From the NCBI RefSeq assembly GCF_050971785.1, contig NZ_JBPCCU010000007.1:372001-436000 (forward strand): a stretch of 64,000 nt of DNA. The letters are read 5' to 3'. Below, piece after piece: positions 42,597 to 51,198 of this stretch (its first letter is position 1; the number at the start of each line of letters is the position of its first letter). The notes under the pieces were generated by a model. It did not search any database and was not told where the DNA came from. It worked only from the letters and a program-made list of their open reading frames with translations. The stretch is from Actinomadura_E scrupuli (GTDB taxonomy: Bacteria; Actinomycetota; Actinomycetes; Streptosporangiales; Streptosporangiaceae). Position numbers and translations under genes: made by a program.

Positions 42597-43502
42597 TCAG
42601 CCCAGGTAGAAGTCCCGGCGAGCGGCCACGAACGCCTCGATCGTCTGGGCGGGCACACCCGTCAGGCGTTCCACGTCATCGGACGCGCGGTCGTAACGGT
42701 TCTCCCGGTGCAGCCGGGCCATGGTGGCGATGTGCTCCTCGGTATGCGGCGGCAGACCCGCCTTCGCGAGCACCTCCGCCCGCCACCGCTCCAACGGCAC
42801 ATCCACATAAGACACCGCACACCCCAACGCCCGCGAGAACTCCTCAGCCATCCCCCACATATCGACCGTACGCGGCCCCGTCAGCTCGTAGACATGCCCC
42901 ACGTGCGGAACCGGGTCACCGAGCACAGTGGCCACCACCCGCGCGACATCCTCCACGGCGACCGGAGACGTACGCCCCGTCCCGAACGGCAGCGCGATCG
43001 TGCCGGACTCCCGGATCGTCCGCGCCGCCAACGTCGTGAACAACGGATTGTCCAGAAACGACGTCGGCCGGACATGCACCACCGGCAGACCCGACCAGTT
43101 CAACACCTGCTCCGCCAGCCAATGCAACCGCTGCTGGAACGACTCCGCGGTACTGGTCGCGGTCATCTGCGACACCGTCATCTGCGACATCCCCACCAAC
43201 CCGGCCAGCTCCCCGCACTCCCGCGCCACAGTGGCCACCACCGTCGCCGCCAGCAGGTGATCCGGCGACACGGGCATCGCGAAGTACATCCGCCCGACAC
43301 CCTCCAACGCGGCCGCGACACTCTCGGGCCGCGTCAGATCCCCGACCACCACCTCCGCGCCGAGCGCACGCAACCCGGCCGCACGATCATCATCACGACG
43401 CACCAACACACGCACCGGCACCTCCTGCGCGCGCAGGAGGTCGAGGACCCTACGGCCCACCCCACCGACCCCGGCGATGAGAACAAGGTCACTCGCAGCC
43501 AT
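42597..43502 (-). CDS. NmrA-like NAD(P)-binding oxidoreductase
   Basis: 301 residues from ATG 43502; AAGGAG lies 9 bases upstream and fixes this start over the longer frame. LVLIAGVGGVGRRVLDLLRA is the nucleotide site with a degenerate Gly pattern; VLVRRDDDRAAGLRALGAEVVVGDLTRPESV and MYFAMPVSPDHLLAATVVATVA follow as in NmrA/TMR-like atypical SDRs, and the C-terminus contains VGHVYELTGPRTVDM. The Tyr-Lys catalytic pair is not evident. Probably an NAD(P)H-dependent quinone or carbonyl reductase, or a sensor. Region 43503-43806 upstream holds no clear gene. Confidence 0.82.
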   Translation of the reverse strand: MAASDLVLIAGVGGVGRRVLDLLRAQEVPVRVLVRRDDDRAAGLRALGAEVVVGDLTRPESVAAALEGVGRMYFAMPVSPDHLLAATVVATVARECGELAGLVGMSQMTVSQMTATSTAESFQQRLHWLAEQVLNWSGLPVVHVRPTSFLDNPLFTTLAARTIRESGTIALPFGTGRTSPVAVEDVARVVATVLGDPVPHVGHVYELTGPRTVDMWGMAEEFSRALGCAVSYVDVPLERWRAEVLAKAGLPPHTEEHIATMARLHRENRYDRASDDVERLTGVPAQTIEAFVAARRDFYLG

Positions 43503-43806
43503 CGGTCTGTCTCCTTCCGAGTAGCCGAGTATCCGAATGGAGGTGATCACGAGTGGCGGGTCAGGAGTGGACGACCACCATCTTGCCGCCGGCCTCGTTC
43601 GCGGTCGCCGACGGGGCGCGGCAGATCAGGACCTCCGTGCGGCCCGGCGGCTCCAGAGGCCGCTGATATCGCCCCAGCCCCTCGGCGCGACACGTCCGCT
43701 GCCGGATCCGGCCTCGCAGCGGAGCCGCGAGCGCCCGCGACGGGGCACCGGCCCCTGCTTCCAGCGTGACATGCCGAGGCCGGGCCCCGGCGTCACGGGT
43801 CGTCCT

Positions 43807-44540
<734 letters not shown>

Positions 44541-44544
<4 letters not shown>

Positions 44545-45296
44545 CGCTGTCCCTCCCCCAGCACGGGCAGCGGGGCCGGCTCGGTCACCGATCGACGCCC
44601 CTGCCGCAACCGCTGATCAATATGGTTGACGAGATGGGTCAGTGGCACGGTGAGCATGAGGTAGAAGAGTCCGGCGAGTACCAGCGCCGACTCGTTGCCG
44701 GTGTTGGCTGCGGCGTCCTGGCCGATCCGGAACAGTTCACGCTGGCTGGCCAGCAGGCCGAGGAAGTACACCAGGCTCGAGTCCTTGACGAGGGCGATGA
44801 ACTGGTTGACCAGAGCGGGGAGAACCCGTCGTACCCCCTGCGGGATGATCACCAGCAGCATCGCCGCGGGATGGGAGAAACCGAGGGCGCGGGAGGCCTC
44901 GAACTGACCGGAGTCGACGCTCTGGATTCCCGACCGGAAGATCTCCCCGATGTAGGCGGCTGCGATCAGCGAGAGCGCGAGGATGCCGAGCGGGTACGGA
45001 TTGGGCCCCCAGATCTTCAGGCCCGTCGGAGCCAGGCCGACGCCGATGAGCAGGATGGTCACCGCCGCCGGGAGGCCACGGAAGATGTCGGTGTAGATCC
45101 GTGCGGGCCATCTCAGCCACCGGGTCCTGGCCATGCCCGCCACGGCGAGGAGCATGCCGAGGACGGTCCCGATGAGCCCTGAGACGGCTGACAAGATCAA
45201 CGTGTTCGGCAGGCCCGTCCTGAGCATGTCGGGCAACGCCTGCCGCATGGAGTCCACGTCGAAGAACGTGTCCCACAGCGTCGTCAGTTCATCCAC
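44541..45296 (-). CDS. Polar amino-acid ABC transporter, permease subunit
   Basis: 251 residues from GTG 45296. The N-terminal RQALPDMLRTGLPNTLILSAVSGLIGTVLGMLLAVAGMARTRW and YTDIFRGLPAAVTILLIGVGLAP are typical of the HisM/GlnP type; the coupling loop is EASRALGFSHPAAMLLVIIPQGVRRVLPALVNQFIALVKDSSL. About five to six membrane helices. It lies 60 bases after the binding-protein stop and overlaps the ATPase start, so the three genes are one operon. Confidence 0.95.
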
Positions 45297-45356
45297 GCGA
45301 ATTCACTGTCATTGGTCCGCATCTTCCGTGGCGTCGGCTGTTCGTGGAGCCGGAGA

Positions 45357-46223
45357 TCAACCGGCCGGGGTGGGCTTCGCCGAGCCGGCGACCGGCGGGA
45401 AGGTGACGGTTCCAGTGCCGGGCTTGAAGTCGGCCGGAACGGGACGCCCCGGGTAGTACTGCTCCTGAAGCTTCGTCCAGGTGCCGTTCTGGATGACTTC
45501 GTCCAGTCCCTTGTTGAGGGCGGCCAGCAACTCCGGATGGTCCTTGCTCACGGCGAAGGCGGTCGGGGCGGGGCTGAGCTGCTTCTGGACGAGGACGACC
45601 TTGCCCCCGCTCTCGGTCGCGGTCTTCTCGCCGATCTCCGCGGGCGAGATCCACGCATCCGAGGTCTTGGTCTTCAGCTGGTTGAGCGCGCCGTTGTAGT
45701 CCGGCACCCGGACCGGGTTCAGGCCCTGCTTGGTGGCGTAGTCGTCCTGCACGGTCCCCTGGACGACGACGACCCGCTTGCCCTTCAGACCGTCCAGGCT
45801 CTTGATCGGTGAACCGGCCGGCACGTCGAGCCCGAAGTAGCCGAAGTCGTAGCCGTTGGTGAACTGCACGGTCTTCTTCCGGGCCTCGGTGATCGTGATC
45901 GAGGAGCTTCCGACGTCGAACTTGTGGGTGGCCACCTGGGAGAGCAGCGCCGAGAAGTCGGTCGCGGCGAACTCCACCTTGAGGCCGAGCCTGGCGGCCA
46001 CCGCCGCGAGCAGATCATTGTCGAAGCCGGTGAACTTGCCGTCCTTGAGATAGACGTTGGGCGGCGCGTCGGACAGGGTGGCCACCCGAAGCGTCCCCGG
46101 CCGCAGCAGCTTGTACGGGTCGGCGGCGGACTTGGTCGAGGACGACCCGCCTCCGCAGGCGGCAACGGCGGCGGAAGCGGCTATGACGGCGACGGCGCCG
46201 GCGAGAGCCCGGAACGGGCGCAT
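45357..46223 (-). CDS. Amino-acid ABC transporter substrate-binding lipoprotein (cystine-type, inferred)
   Basis: 288 residues from ATG 46223 with AGGAG 6 bases upstream. The lipoprotein signal ends AAVAAC with the modified Cys23. Family 3 periplasmic-binding protein features: LRVATLSDAPPNVYLKDGKFTGFDNDLLAAVAARLGLKVEF, ALLSQVATHKFDVGSSSITITEARKKTVQFTNGYDFGYF and LKGKRVVVVQGT. Probably specific for a polar amino acid. The upstream leader peptide with a run of Cys codons suggests sulfur control, and so cystine as the ligand; that is inference from context, not from pocket residues. Confidence 0.93.
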   Translation of the reverse strand: MRPFRALAGAVAVIAASAAVAACGGGSSSTKSAADPYKLLRPGTLRVATLSDAPPNVYLKDGKFTGFDNDLLAAVAARLGLKVEFAATDFSALLSQVATHKFDVGSSSITITEARKKTVQFTNGYDFGYFGLDVPAGSPIKSLDGLKGKRVVVVQGTVQDDYATKQGLNPVRVPDYNGALNQLKTKTSDAWISPAEIGEKTATESGGKVVLVQKQLSPAPTAFAVSKDHPELLAALNKGLDEVIQNGTWTKLQEQYYPGRPVPADFKPGTGTVTFPPVAGSAKPTPAG

Positions 46224-46253
46224 GAAGATCTCCTAGAGCAGATATGTATGACC

Positions 46254-46271
46254 GCCCGTCCGAGGACGGGC
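46254..46271 (-). promoter_or_regulatory. Hairpin between the leader peptide and the binding-protein gene (possible attenuator)
   Basis: GCCCGTC (46254-46260) pairs with 46265-46271 over a four-base loop, in the 160-base stretch between the leader stop and the binding-protein ATG. It could be the terminator or the competing stem of an attenuation switch. It has no U-run after it on the minus strand, so a role in masking translation is also possible. Confidence 0.4.
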
Positions 46272-46382
46272 AGCGCAGGCAGGGGGGTACAGCGCACGAG
46301 GTGAAGGCCGGCCGCGAACCGGCGGCGCGGCACACCGGCGGCCGAGCTGAGCGGCCTGGAATCCGAACCGAAGCGACCCGGG

Positions 46383-46484
46383 TCAGCCGAAGATGGGACG
46401 GCAGGGCGCGCAGTACGAGCAACAGGCCGTGGTCGTGACGCGGAGCAGGTCGATGTGCCTGCGCGTCACAAGAAAGTTGGCCAT
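46383..46484 (-). CDS. Cys-rich leader peptide (RRHIDLLR type) of the ABC operon
   Basis: 33 residues, ATG 46482-46484 on the minus strand, AGGG 7 bases upstream, TGA 46383-46385; the peptide reads MANFLVTRRHIDLLRVTTTA, then CCSYCAPCRPIFG. RRHxDLxR followed by a Cys cluster is the mark of the small actinobacterial leader peptides found before sulfur-related and ABC-transporter genes. Polycysteine leader frames in mycobacteria act as cysteine-responsive attenuators: ribosome stalling at Cys codons changes expression of the operon. Here four Cys codons occur in nine. A TAAACT box near 46507-46512 may be the -10. This is the only sulfur link of the transporter. Confidence 0.75.
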   Translation of the reverse strand: MANFLVTRRHIDLLRVTTTACCSYCAPCRPIFG

Positions 46485-46607
46485 GGCAAAACCCTAGCAA
46501 AAGGGTAGTTTAGACATGAAATCGACAGGCATCATGGGGCGCACCGGCCTGCCCGCCCGCCAGCGCCGACCCGCCGAACTGCGACCCGGGGTTCGCGACG
46601 CCGGGCG

Positions 46608-47954
46608 CTACCTGCAGGTCCTGGTGCCGGGAGAGCAGAAGTCGACCTCGGGGTAGCGCGCCGACGGCTCTTCCAGCAGGGGCTGGGGCCGCTTGCGCAG
46701 GTGCAGGTCGAAGAAGGCCCGGACGTACCTTCGGGTGATCTCCATGGAGCGGGCACCGGAGAGGTCGGCGCCGAGGTCGAAGCCGATCTGATCGGCCAGC
46801 AGGTGGTAGTCGGTGAAGGACGGGTGCACCGACCCGGCCACCACGAGCCAGCGCTTCCACCCGGTCAGGAGTCTCCAGTCACGATCCCAGGTGGGGTCCT
46901 CCCCTCCGGGGCTGTGCTGTGACTGCGTGCCCAGCAACAGGAACGGCCGCGACAGCCCTTTTTGCGGAATGGTGGCGAACATGGTGCCGTCCAGGTCGAT
47001 TCCGGCGCGTACCCGGGAGTCCTTCAGCATGGCCTCGATGGTGCTCGCGCCTCCGAGGGAGCTGCCCGCCATCGCGATCCGGGACGGGTCGATCAGGATG
47101 CCGCTCTTCCATTTCGGGTGTGGCCCGGTCAGCTCGTCGAGCACGAATGAGACGTCGGCCGCCCGGCTCTCCACCGCCTTCTCACCGAAATCGTCAGTGG
47201 TGATCTCGCATGCGCCGCAGGTGGTGACCCGCCCGTCGGGGAAGGTCATGGCGAAATTCTCGTACGTGTGGTCGATGCCGGCCACCACATAGCCTCTGCT
47301 CGCCAGGTCCTCGGCCAGGCCCGTGAGCGAGCTCCGGGGATCGGTGAACCCGGGAGAGAGCACCACGAGGGGCAGACGGTGCCTGCCTCCGACCGGTTTC
47401 GCGTCACTGAGCGCGTGGGTGCGCGTCCTGCTCAGCACATCGGACGGCACACCGGTCACCCCCTTGCCCTCCAGGATGAGCTGCGACTCCTTGGGCGTCA
47501 CATAGTGCGCCCGCCGCCCGCCCCGCGACCTCGCCGGGTACCACAGGGAGACCATGAGCTCCCTGGCCTTCGCCTCGGGCACCCAGGGGTCAGGGCGAGA
47601 GACGTCCTTCAGATACAGCGAGGTGGTGCCGACCGGATGGGGACCGGTCGGCTCGGGCAGATACGGCGCGCTCGCCGGGGCAGTGGAGGCAGGTGCGGAC
47701 GCGGACACCGGAGAGGCGGGCGCGGACGCGCAGGCCGCGGACACCATGAGGGCGAGGAGCCCGGCGACGGCGGCAGGTCCACCACGCGGGAACCGATTGC
47801 GCGGCGTCGGCCTTCCGGCCCTGATGAGGCCGGCCAGGCCGATGACCCGGCCCGGCCGGATGTTCGGACGGCCCCCGGTCACAGGCGGGCGGGCGCCGTA
47901 ACGCTCGGTCAGACCCTCGGCATGCGGGATGGGATGGGAACGTTCATATGGCAT
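46608..47954 (-). CDS. Lipoprotein alpha/beta hydrolase, PAF-acetylhydrolase-like esterase
   Basis: 448 residues from ATG 47954 (AGGA 7 bases upstream; ATG 48011 is weaker). The first 65 residues are unusually long before the hydrophobic signal (AAVAGLLALMVSAAC) with a lipobox Cys at residue about 75, so an internal start cannot be excluded. The hydrolase part has PLVVLSPGFTDPRSSLTGLAEDLASRGYVVAGIDHT (oxyanion region), nucleophile in AMAGSSLGG, Asp in DLDGTMFA and catalytic His in AGSVHPSFTDY. Close to plasma PAF-acetylhydrolase and bacterial polyester or chlorophyllase-like enzymes. Probably a surface esterase. A hairpin at the start codon may control translation. Confidence 0.85.
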   Translation of the reverse strand: MPYERSHPIPHAEGLTERYGARPPVTGGRPNIRPGRVIGLAGLIRAGRPTPRNRFPRGGPAAVAGLLALMVSAACASAPASPVSASAPASTAPASAPYLPEPTGPHPVGTTSLYLKDVSRPDPWVPEAKARELMVSLWYPARSRGGRRAHYVTPKESQLILEGKGVTGVPSDVLSRTRTHALSDAKPVGGRHRLPLVVLSPGFTDPRSSLTGLAEDLASRGYVVAGIDHTYENFAMTFPDGRVTTCGACEITTDDFGEKAVESRAADVSFVLDELTGPHPKWKSGILIDPSRIAMAGSSLGGASTIEAMLKDSRVRAGIDLDGTMFATIPQKGLSRPFLLLGTQSQHSPGGEDPTWDRDWRLLTGWKRWLVVAGSVHPSFTDYHLLADQIGFDLGADLSGARSMEITRRYVRAFFDLHLRKRPQPLLEEPSARYPEVDFCSPGTRTCR

Positions 47955-47977
47955 GGGCTCATCCTGTGAGCCCATGC
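47951..47977 (-). promoter_or_regulatory. 11-bp inverted repeat enclosing the ribosome site and start of the esterase
   Basis: GCATGGGCTCA and its complement flank a five-base loop. Read on the minus strand, the loop contributes AGG of the Shine-Dalgarno and the 3' arm contains the ATG start codon. A folded RNA would hide both. It might also be a protein-binding palindrome. No data on which. Confidence 0.4.
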
Positions 47978-48072
47978 CTGTGCCGGCACCGGCCGAAAGC
48001 ACGGTTCGCACCCTTTTCGACCGTACTTTTGACCGGTTCCGACGGCGGCAGGGCTTCGTGGCCGGCCTGCGG

Positions 48073-48294
48073 CTACGCGCGGGCCCGGCGCTGGTTGCTC
48101 TCCTCGGTCAGGTCCGCGAGCAGCGGACCGTGCCGCACGAGCAGCCGTTCCAGCTCGACCATCGTGCACGCCTCGACCATCGTGTAGGCATAGCCGATCA
48201 GCGCCCCGCAGCGACGCACGCTGAAGCAATCCCGCCCGCCGAGCCGGACGGCCTCGACGTCCCAGTCATCTGGCGCCGTCCCCCGCTGCCCCAT
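48073..48294 (-). CDS. Small hypothetical protein (DxEAVRLGGRDCFSVRR type)
   Basis: 73 residues from ATG 48294; the frame is open upstream, but the homologous-looking portion starts here. The sequence DDWDVEAVRLGGRDCFSVRRCGALIGYAYTMVEACTMVEL is of a kind I recall from many small actinobacterial proteins with the phrase RLGGRDCFRVxRHGxLIGY, which have no known function and act perhaps as small cytoplasmic adaptors. No strong ribosome site, so it is moderately supported. Confidence 0.5.
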   Translation of the reverse strand: MGQRGTAPDDWDVEAVRLGGRDCFSVRRCGALIGYAYTMVEACTMVELERLLVRHGPLLADLTEESNQRRARA

Positions 48295-48423
48295 ACGGCT
48301 GGCATGTCCGGGCCGCCGGAAAGAAAAACCTGTCCTCACGCCAAGACAGATCGAGATCGCAGCCGGCGGACGGCGCCGACGCCGACGCCGCACCCCACAG
48401 GGTGTTCGGCCGGTCAGAACCGG

Positions 48424-48888
48424 TCAGAAGCCGAAGTGGCTTAGTCCTGGATGGTCATCCGGGCGCCGCCCGAGCGGCCAGTGGAATTCACGGTCCGACT
48501 CCTCGATGGGAAGGTCGTTGATGCTCGCGTGCCTCGCGACCATCAGCCCCTGCTCATTGAATTCCCAATTCTCGTTGCCGTAGGAGCGGACCCAGTTTCC
48601 GGAGTCGTCGCGGGCCTCGTAGGCGAAACGGACGGCGATACGGTTGCCGTTGAAGCACCAAAGCTCCTTGATGAGCCGGTACTCGAGCTCCCGCGTCCAT
48701 TTGCGGATGAGAAACGCGATGATCTCGTCGCGTCCGTCGATGAACTCCGAGCGGTTCCTCCAGTGGCAGTCCGGCGTGTAGCCTGCAGCCACCTTTTCGG
48801 GGTCTCTGGTGTTCCAGGAGTCCTCCGCCAGGCGAACCTTCCGGATGGCGGTCTCGCGAGTGAACGGTGGGAGCGGAGCGTGTTCCAT
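48424..48888 (-). CDS. DUF1348 / SnoaL-like (NTF2 fold) protein
   Basis: 154 residues from ATG 48888 with AAGGGGAT about 9 bases upstream. PFTRETAIRKVRLAEDSWNTRDPEKVAAGYTPDCHWRNR and FIDGRDEIIAFLIRKWTRELEYRLIKELWCFNGNRIAVRFAYE are diagnostic of DUF1348, an NTF2-like fold; the ending SDREFHWPLGRRPDDHPGL is also conserved in the family. These proteins are small, probably bind or isomerise small molecules, and are uncharacterised. Single gene. Confidence 0.88.
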   Translation of the reverse strand: MEHAPLPPFTRETAIRKVRLAEDSWNTRDPEKVAAGYTPDCHWRNRSEFIDGRDEIIAFLIRKWTRELEYRLIKELWCFNGNRIAVRFAYEARDDSGNWVRSYGNENWEFNEQGLMVARHASINDLPIEESDREFHWPLGRRPDDHPGLSHFGF

Positions 48889-49222
48889 CAGATCATCCCC
48901 TTGACATTCTGATTGCGCACTGCCGGTTCGCCCCGGCCGCTGCTCCGACGCGCAAATCGCCTTTACCGCATCTCCTCACGCTATGGCGTTCGGTGGGTCC
49001 GGGCGCTGCGCCGACATGCGGGTTCACGCAATCTTTTGGTCAACCGCCCCTCGACGTGTCCGGTCAGGAGGGGTGAACACCGGCGACGGCGGCGAGGACC
49101 TGTCGCGCCGGCCGTCGCGACAGGTCCTCGCCGCGCTGGTGTGGCGATACGGCAACAAGCACCCCGTTCTGTCCGCCTCTTCTGATAGGACATGTTCCGT
49201 TCTGATCACTGAAGGGGACCGC
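48889..49222. other. Divergent intergenic region upstream of the STM401x operon
   Basis: 334 bases between DUF1348 (minus) and the first STM4015-type gene (plus). Apart from the hairpin at 49089-49134 I see no gene. A TGTTCCGTTCTGATCA stretch just before the start is AT-richer and may hold the promoter of the downstream operon. Confidence 0.4.
49089..49134. other. 19-bp perfect inverted repeat upstream of the STM401x operon
   Basis: GCGGCGAGGACCTGTCGCG (49089-49107) pairs fully with 49116-49134 over an 8-base loop. It lies between divergent genes, so it is not at the 3' end of any annotated gene, and it is about 90 bases before the first start of the STM4015-STM4011 operon. It could be an attenuating hairpin of a 5' leader, a terminator that blocks upstream transcription, or a large operator. 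Confidence 0.6.
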
Positions 49223-50167
49223 ATGCCAGAGCTCGACAATCTCCGGGAGTTCGCCGGTCTGCGCGTGGCCGAGTTCACCGCGGAGTCGACGCCGGACGAC
49301 CTGCCGCAGGGCGGTTCACCGGCCTGGGCCGTCCGCCTCGGCTCGTGGGACGACGAAGCGGACTTCGGCGAGGTCTTCGCGCGGTTCCTGGACTGGGTCG
49401 ACACCGGCCAGGTGACCGCGCTGGTGATCGGCTACTGGGGAATGTGCCACGAGGTGAACTCCTCGGTCCCCCGCGACCTCCTGATCGAGGCGGCCGGCCG
49501 GTTCCCCGGCCTGCGGGCCCTGTTCTTCGGCGACATCGCGCCCGAGGAGTCGGAGATCTCGTGGATCGAGCACTGCGACCTGACCGGGCTTCTCGAGGCC
49601 TACCCGCTTCTGGAGCAGGTCGAGATCCGTGGTGGCTCCGGGCTGGAGCTGGCACCGCCCCGCAGTGAGCACCTGCGCGTGCTGCGGCTCGAATCGGGCG
49701 GGCTGCCCTCCAGCGTGGTGCGCGCGGTGGCCGCGGGCGACCTGCCGAACCTCGAGCGCCTGGATCTCTGGCTGGGTGTCGAGGAGTACGGCGGGGACGC
49801 GACGGTCGCCGATCTCGCTCCCCTCCTCGGTGGTGAGCGGCTGCCCGCGTTGCGCCATCTGGGACTCGAGGACAGTGAGATCGTCGACGAGATCGCGGTG
49901 GCGGTGGCCGCCGCGCCGGTGGTGGCGCGGCTGGAGACGCTGAGCCTGGCGCTGGGAGTGCTCACCGACGAAGGGGCCGAGGCACTGCTGTCCGGGCAGC
50001 CGCTGACGCATCTGCAGCGTCTCGATCTCCACCATCACTTCCTGACCGACGCGATGGTCGAGCGGGTCCGCAAGGCGCTCCCAGGCGTCGAGGTCGACCT
50101 GTCCGAGCAGGAACTGCCCGACGAGGACGACGGCGACGTGTGGCGCTACGTCGCGGTCGCCGAGTGA
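49223..50167 (+). CDS. STM4015 family leucine-rich-repeat protein, first copy
   Basis: 314 residues from ATG 49223 with GAAGGGG 5 bases upstream. Leucine-rich repeats run over residues about 140-290: LRVLRLESGGLPSSVV, LPNLERLDLWLGVEEYGG, LPALRHLGLEDSEIVDEI, LETLSLALGVLTDEGAEALL and LTHLQRLDLHHHFLTDAMV. The N-terminal 130 residues have W and acidic clusters and a phrase LVIGYWGMCHEVNSS. The C-terminus is acidic then WRYVAVAE. STM4015 is a family named after Salmonella STM4015 and found beside STM4011-STM4014. Function unknown. It may be a binding platform or the modified substrate of the two radical SAM proteins. Confidence 0.9.
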   Translation: MPELDNLREFAGLRVAEFTAESTPDDLPQGGSPAWAVRLGSWDDEADFGEVFARFLDWVDTGQVTALVIGYWGMCHEVNSSVPRDLLIEAAGRFPGLRALFFGDIAPEESEISWIEHCDLTGLLEAYPLLEQVEIRGGSGLELAPPRSEHLRVLRLESGGLPSSVVRAVAAGDLPNLERLDLWLGVEEYGGDATVADLAPLLGGERLPALRHLGLEDSEIVDEIAVAVAAAPVVARLETLSLALGVLTDEGAEALLSGQPLTHLQRLDLHHHFLTDAMVERVRKALPGVEVDLSEQELPDEDDGDVWRYVAVAE

Positions 50168-50213
50168 GCCGCGACCTCGCGGGACGGGGCGCGGAAGGAA
50201 GGGAGCACGACCG

Positions 50214-51194
50214 ATGACGGCCCATGACGGTCTCGCCGAGTTTCTCGAGCTGCCGGTGCGGGACTTCCCCGCGCTCGGCGACGAGCCGGGCGAGCCGGAC
50301 GACACGGCGTCGCTGCCGTCGGCCTCGGCGGTGGCGTGGCGGCTCTGGCTGAACGACGACATCGGTGAGTCCGACGAGACGTACGAGGAGTACGTCGCTC
50401 GTTTCCTCGGCCGGGTGGACGCCACGGAGATCCGGGAGCTGGTGATCAGCTCCTGGGGGGCGGTCTACGACGATTCCTCGGAGCTGCCCGTACGGTTGCT
50501 CTGCGAGGCCGCCGATCGCCTGCCGAACCTGCGGGCGATCGCCCTCGGTGACATCCCCTCGGACGAAGCCGAGATCTCCTGGATCGAGCAGTCCGACCTG
50601 ACCCCGCTCCTGGAGGCGTTTCCACGCCTGGAGATCCTGGAGGTACGGGGTGGTACCGGCCTCTCCCTCCGGCCCTTCCGGCACGAGCGGCTCCGGGTGC
50701 TGCGATTCGAGACCGGCGGGCTGCCTGGCGAGGTCATCCGCGCCATAGGCCGGTCGGAGCTGCCCCGCCTGGAGCATCTGGAGCTGTGGCTCGGGGTGCC
50801 GAACTACGGCGGCGAGTGGCTGCCCGCCGACTTCGACGGCGTACGCTCCGGCGAGGGGCTGCCCGCCCTGCGCCACCTGGGCCTGCAGAACAGCGAGGCG
50901 CAGGACGAGGTGGCCGCCCTGGTCGCCGCGGCACCGGTGGTGGCGAGGCTGGAGTCACTGGCGCTGTCCATGGGCGTGCTCACCGACGAGGGCGCGGAGG
51001 CACTGCTGTCCGGTCAGCCGTTGACCCATCTCAAGCGGCTCGACCTGCACCACCACTACCTGACCGACCCGATGATCGACCGGCTGCGCACCGCCCTGCC
51101 GGGTGTCGACCTGAACGTCGGCGAGCAGGAGGTGCCGCGCCGGTACTCCTGGAGCGGCGATGAGGACCACTACTACGTCGTCGTCTCGGAGTGA
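50214..51194 (+). CDS. STM4015 family leucine-rich-repeat protein, second copy
   Basis: 326 residues from ATG 50214 with AAGGAAGGGAG upstream, 46 bases after the first copy. Parallel to that copy: the repeat block LPALRHLGLQNSEAQDEV, LESLALSMGVLTDEGAEALL and LTHLKRLDLHHHYLTDPMI is nearly identical, while the first 120 residues and the tail have diverged. The tail (VPRRYSWSGDEDHYYVVVSE) again has an acidic stretch and ends Tyr-Val-x-Val-Ser-Glu. Tandem duplication with divergence suggests two related substrates or a heteromeric platform. The stop lies 4 bases before the STM4014 start. Confidence 0.9.
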   Translation: MTAHDGLAEFLELPVRDFPALGDEPGEPDDTASLPSASAVAWRLWLNDDIGESDETYEEYVARFLGRVDATEIRELVISSWGAVYDDSSELPVRLLCEAADRLPNLRAIALGDIPSDEAEISWIEQSDLTPLLEAFPRLEILEVRGGTGLSLRPFRHERLRVLRFETGGLPGEVIRAIGRSELPRLEHLELWLGVPNYGGEWLPADFDGVRSGEGLPALRHLGLQNSEAQDEVAALVAAAPVVARLESLALSMGVLTDEGAEALLSGQPLTHLKRLDLHHHYLTDPMIDRLRTALPGVDLNVGEQEVPRRYSWSGDEDHYYVVVSE

Positions 51195-51198
51195 GCCG

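Noticed and set aside
48983..49222. 80-codon N-terminal extension of the first LRR protein
   Set aside because: It runs through the large hairpin, has no homology to the family and a strong ribosome site lies before ATG 49223.
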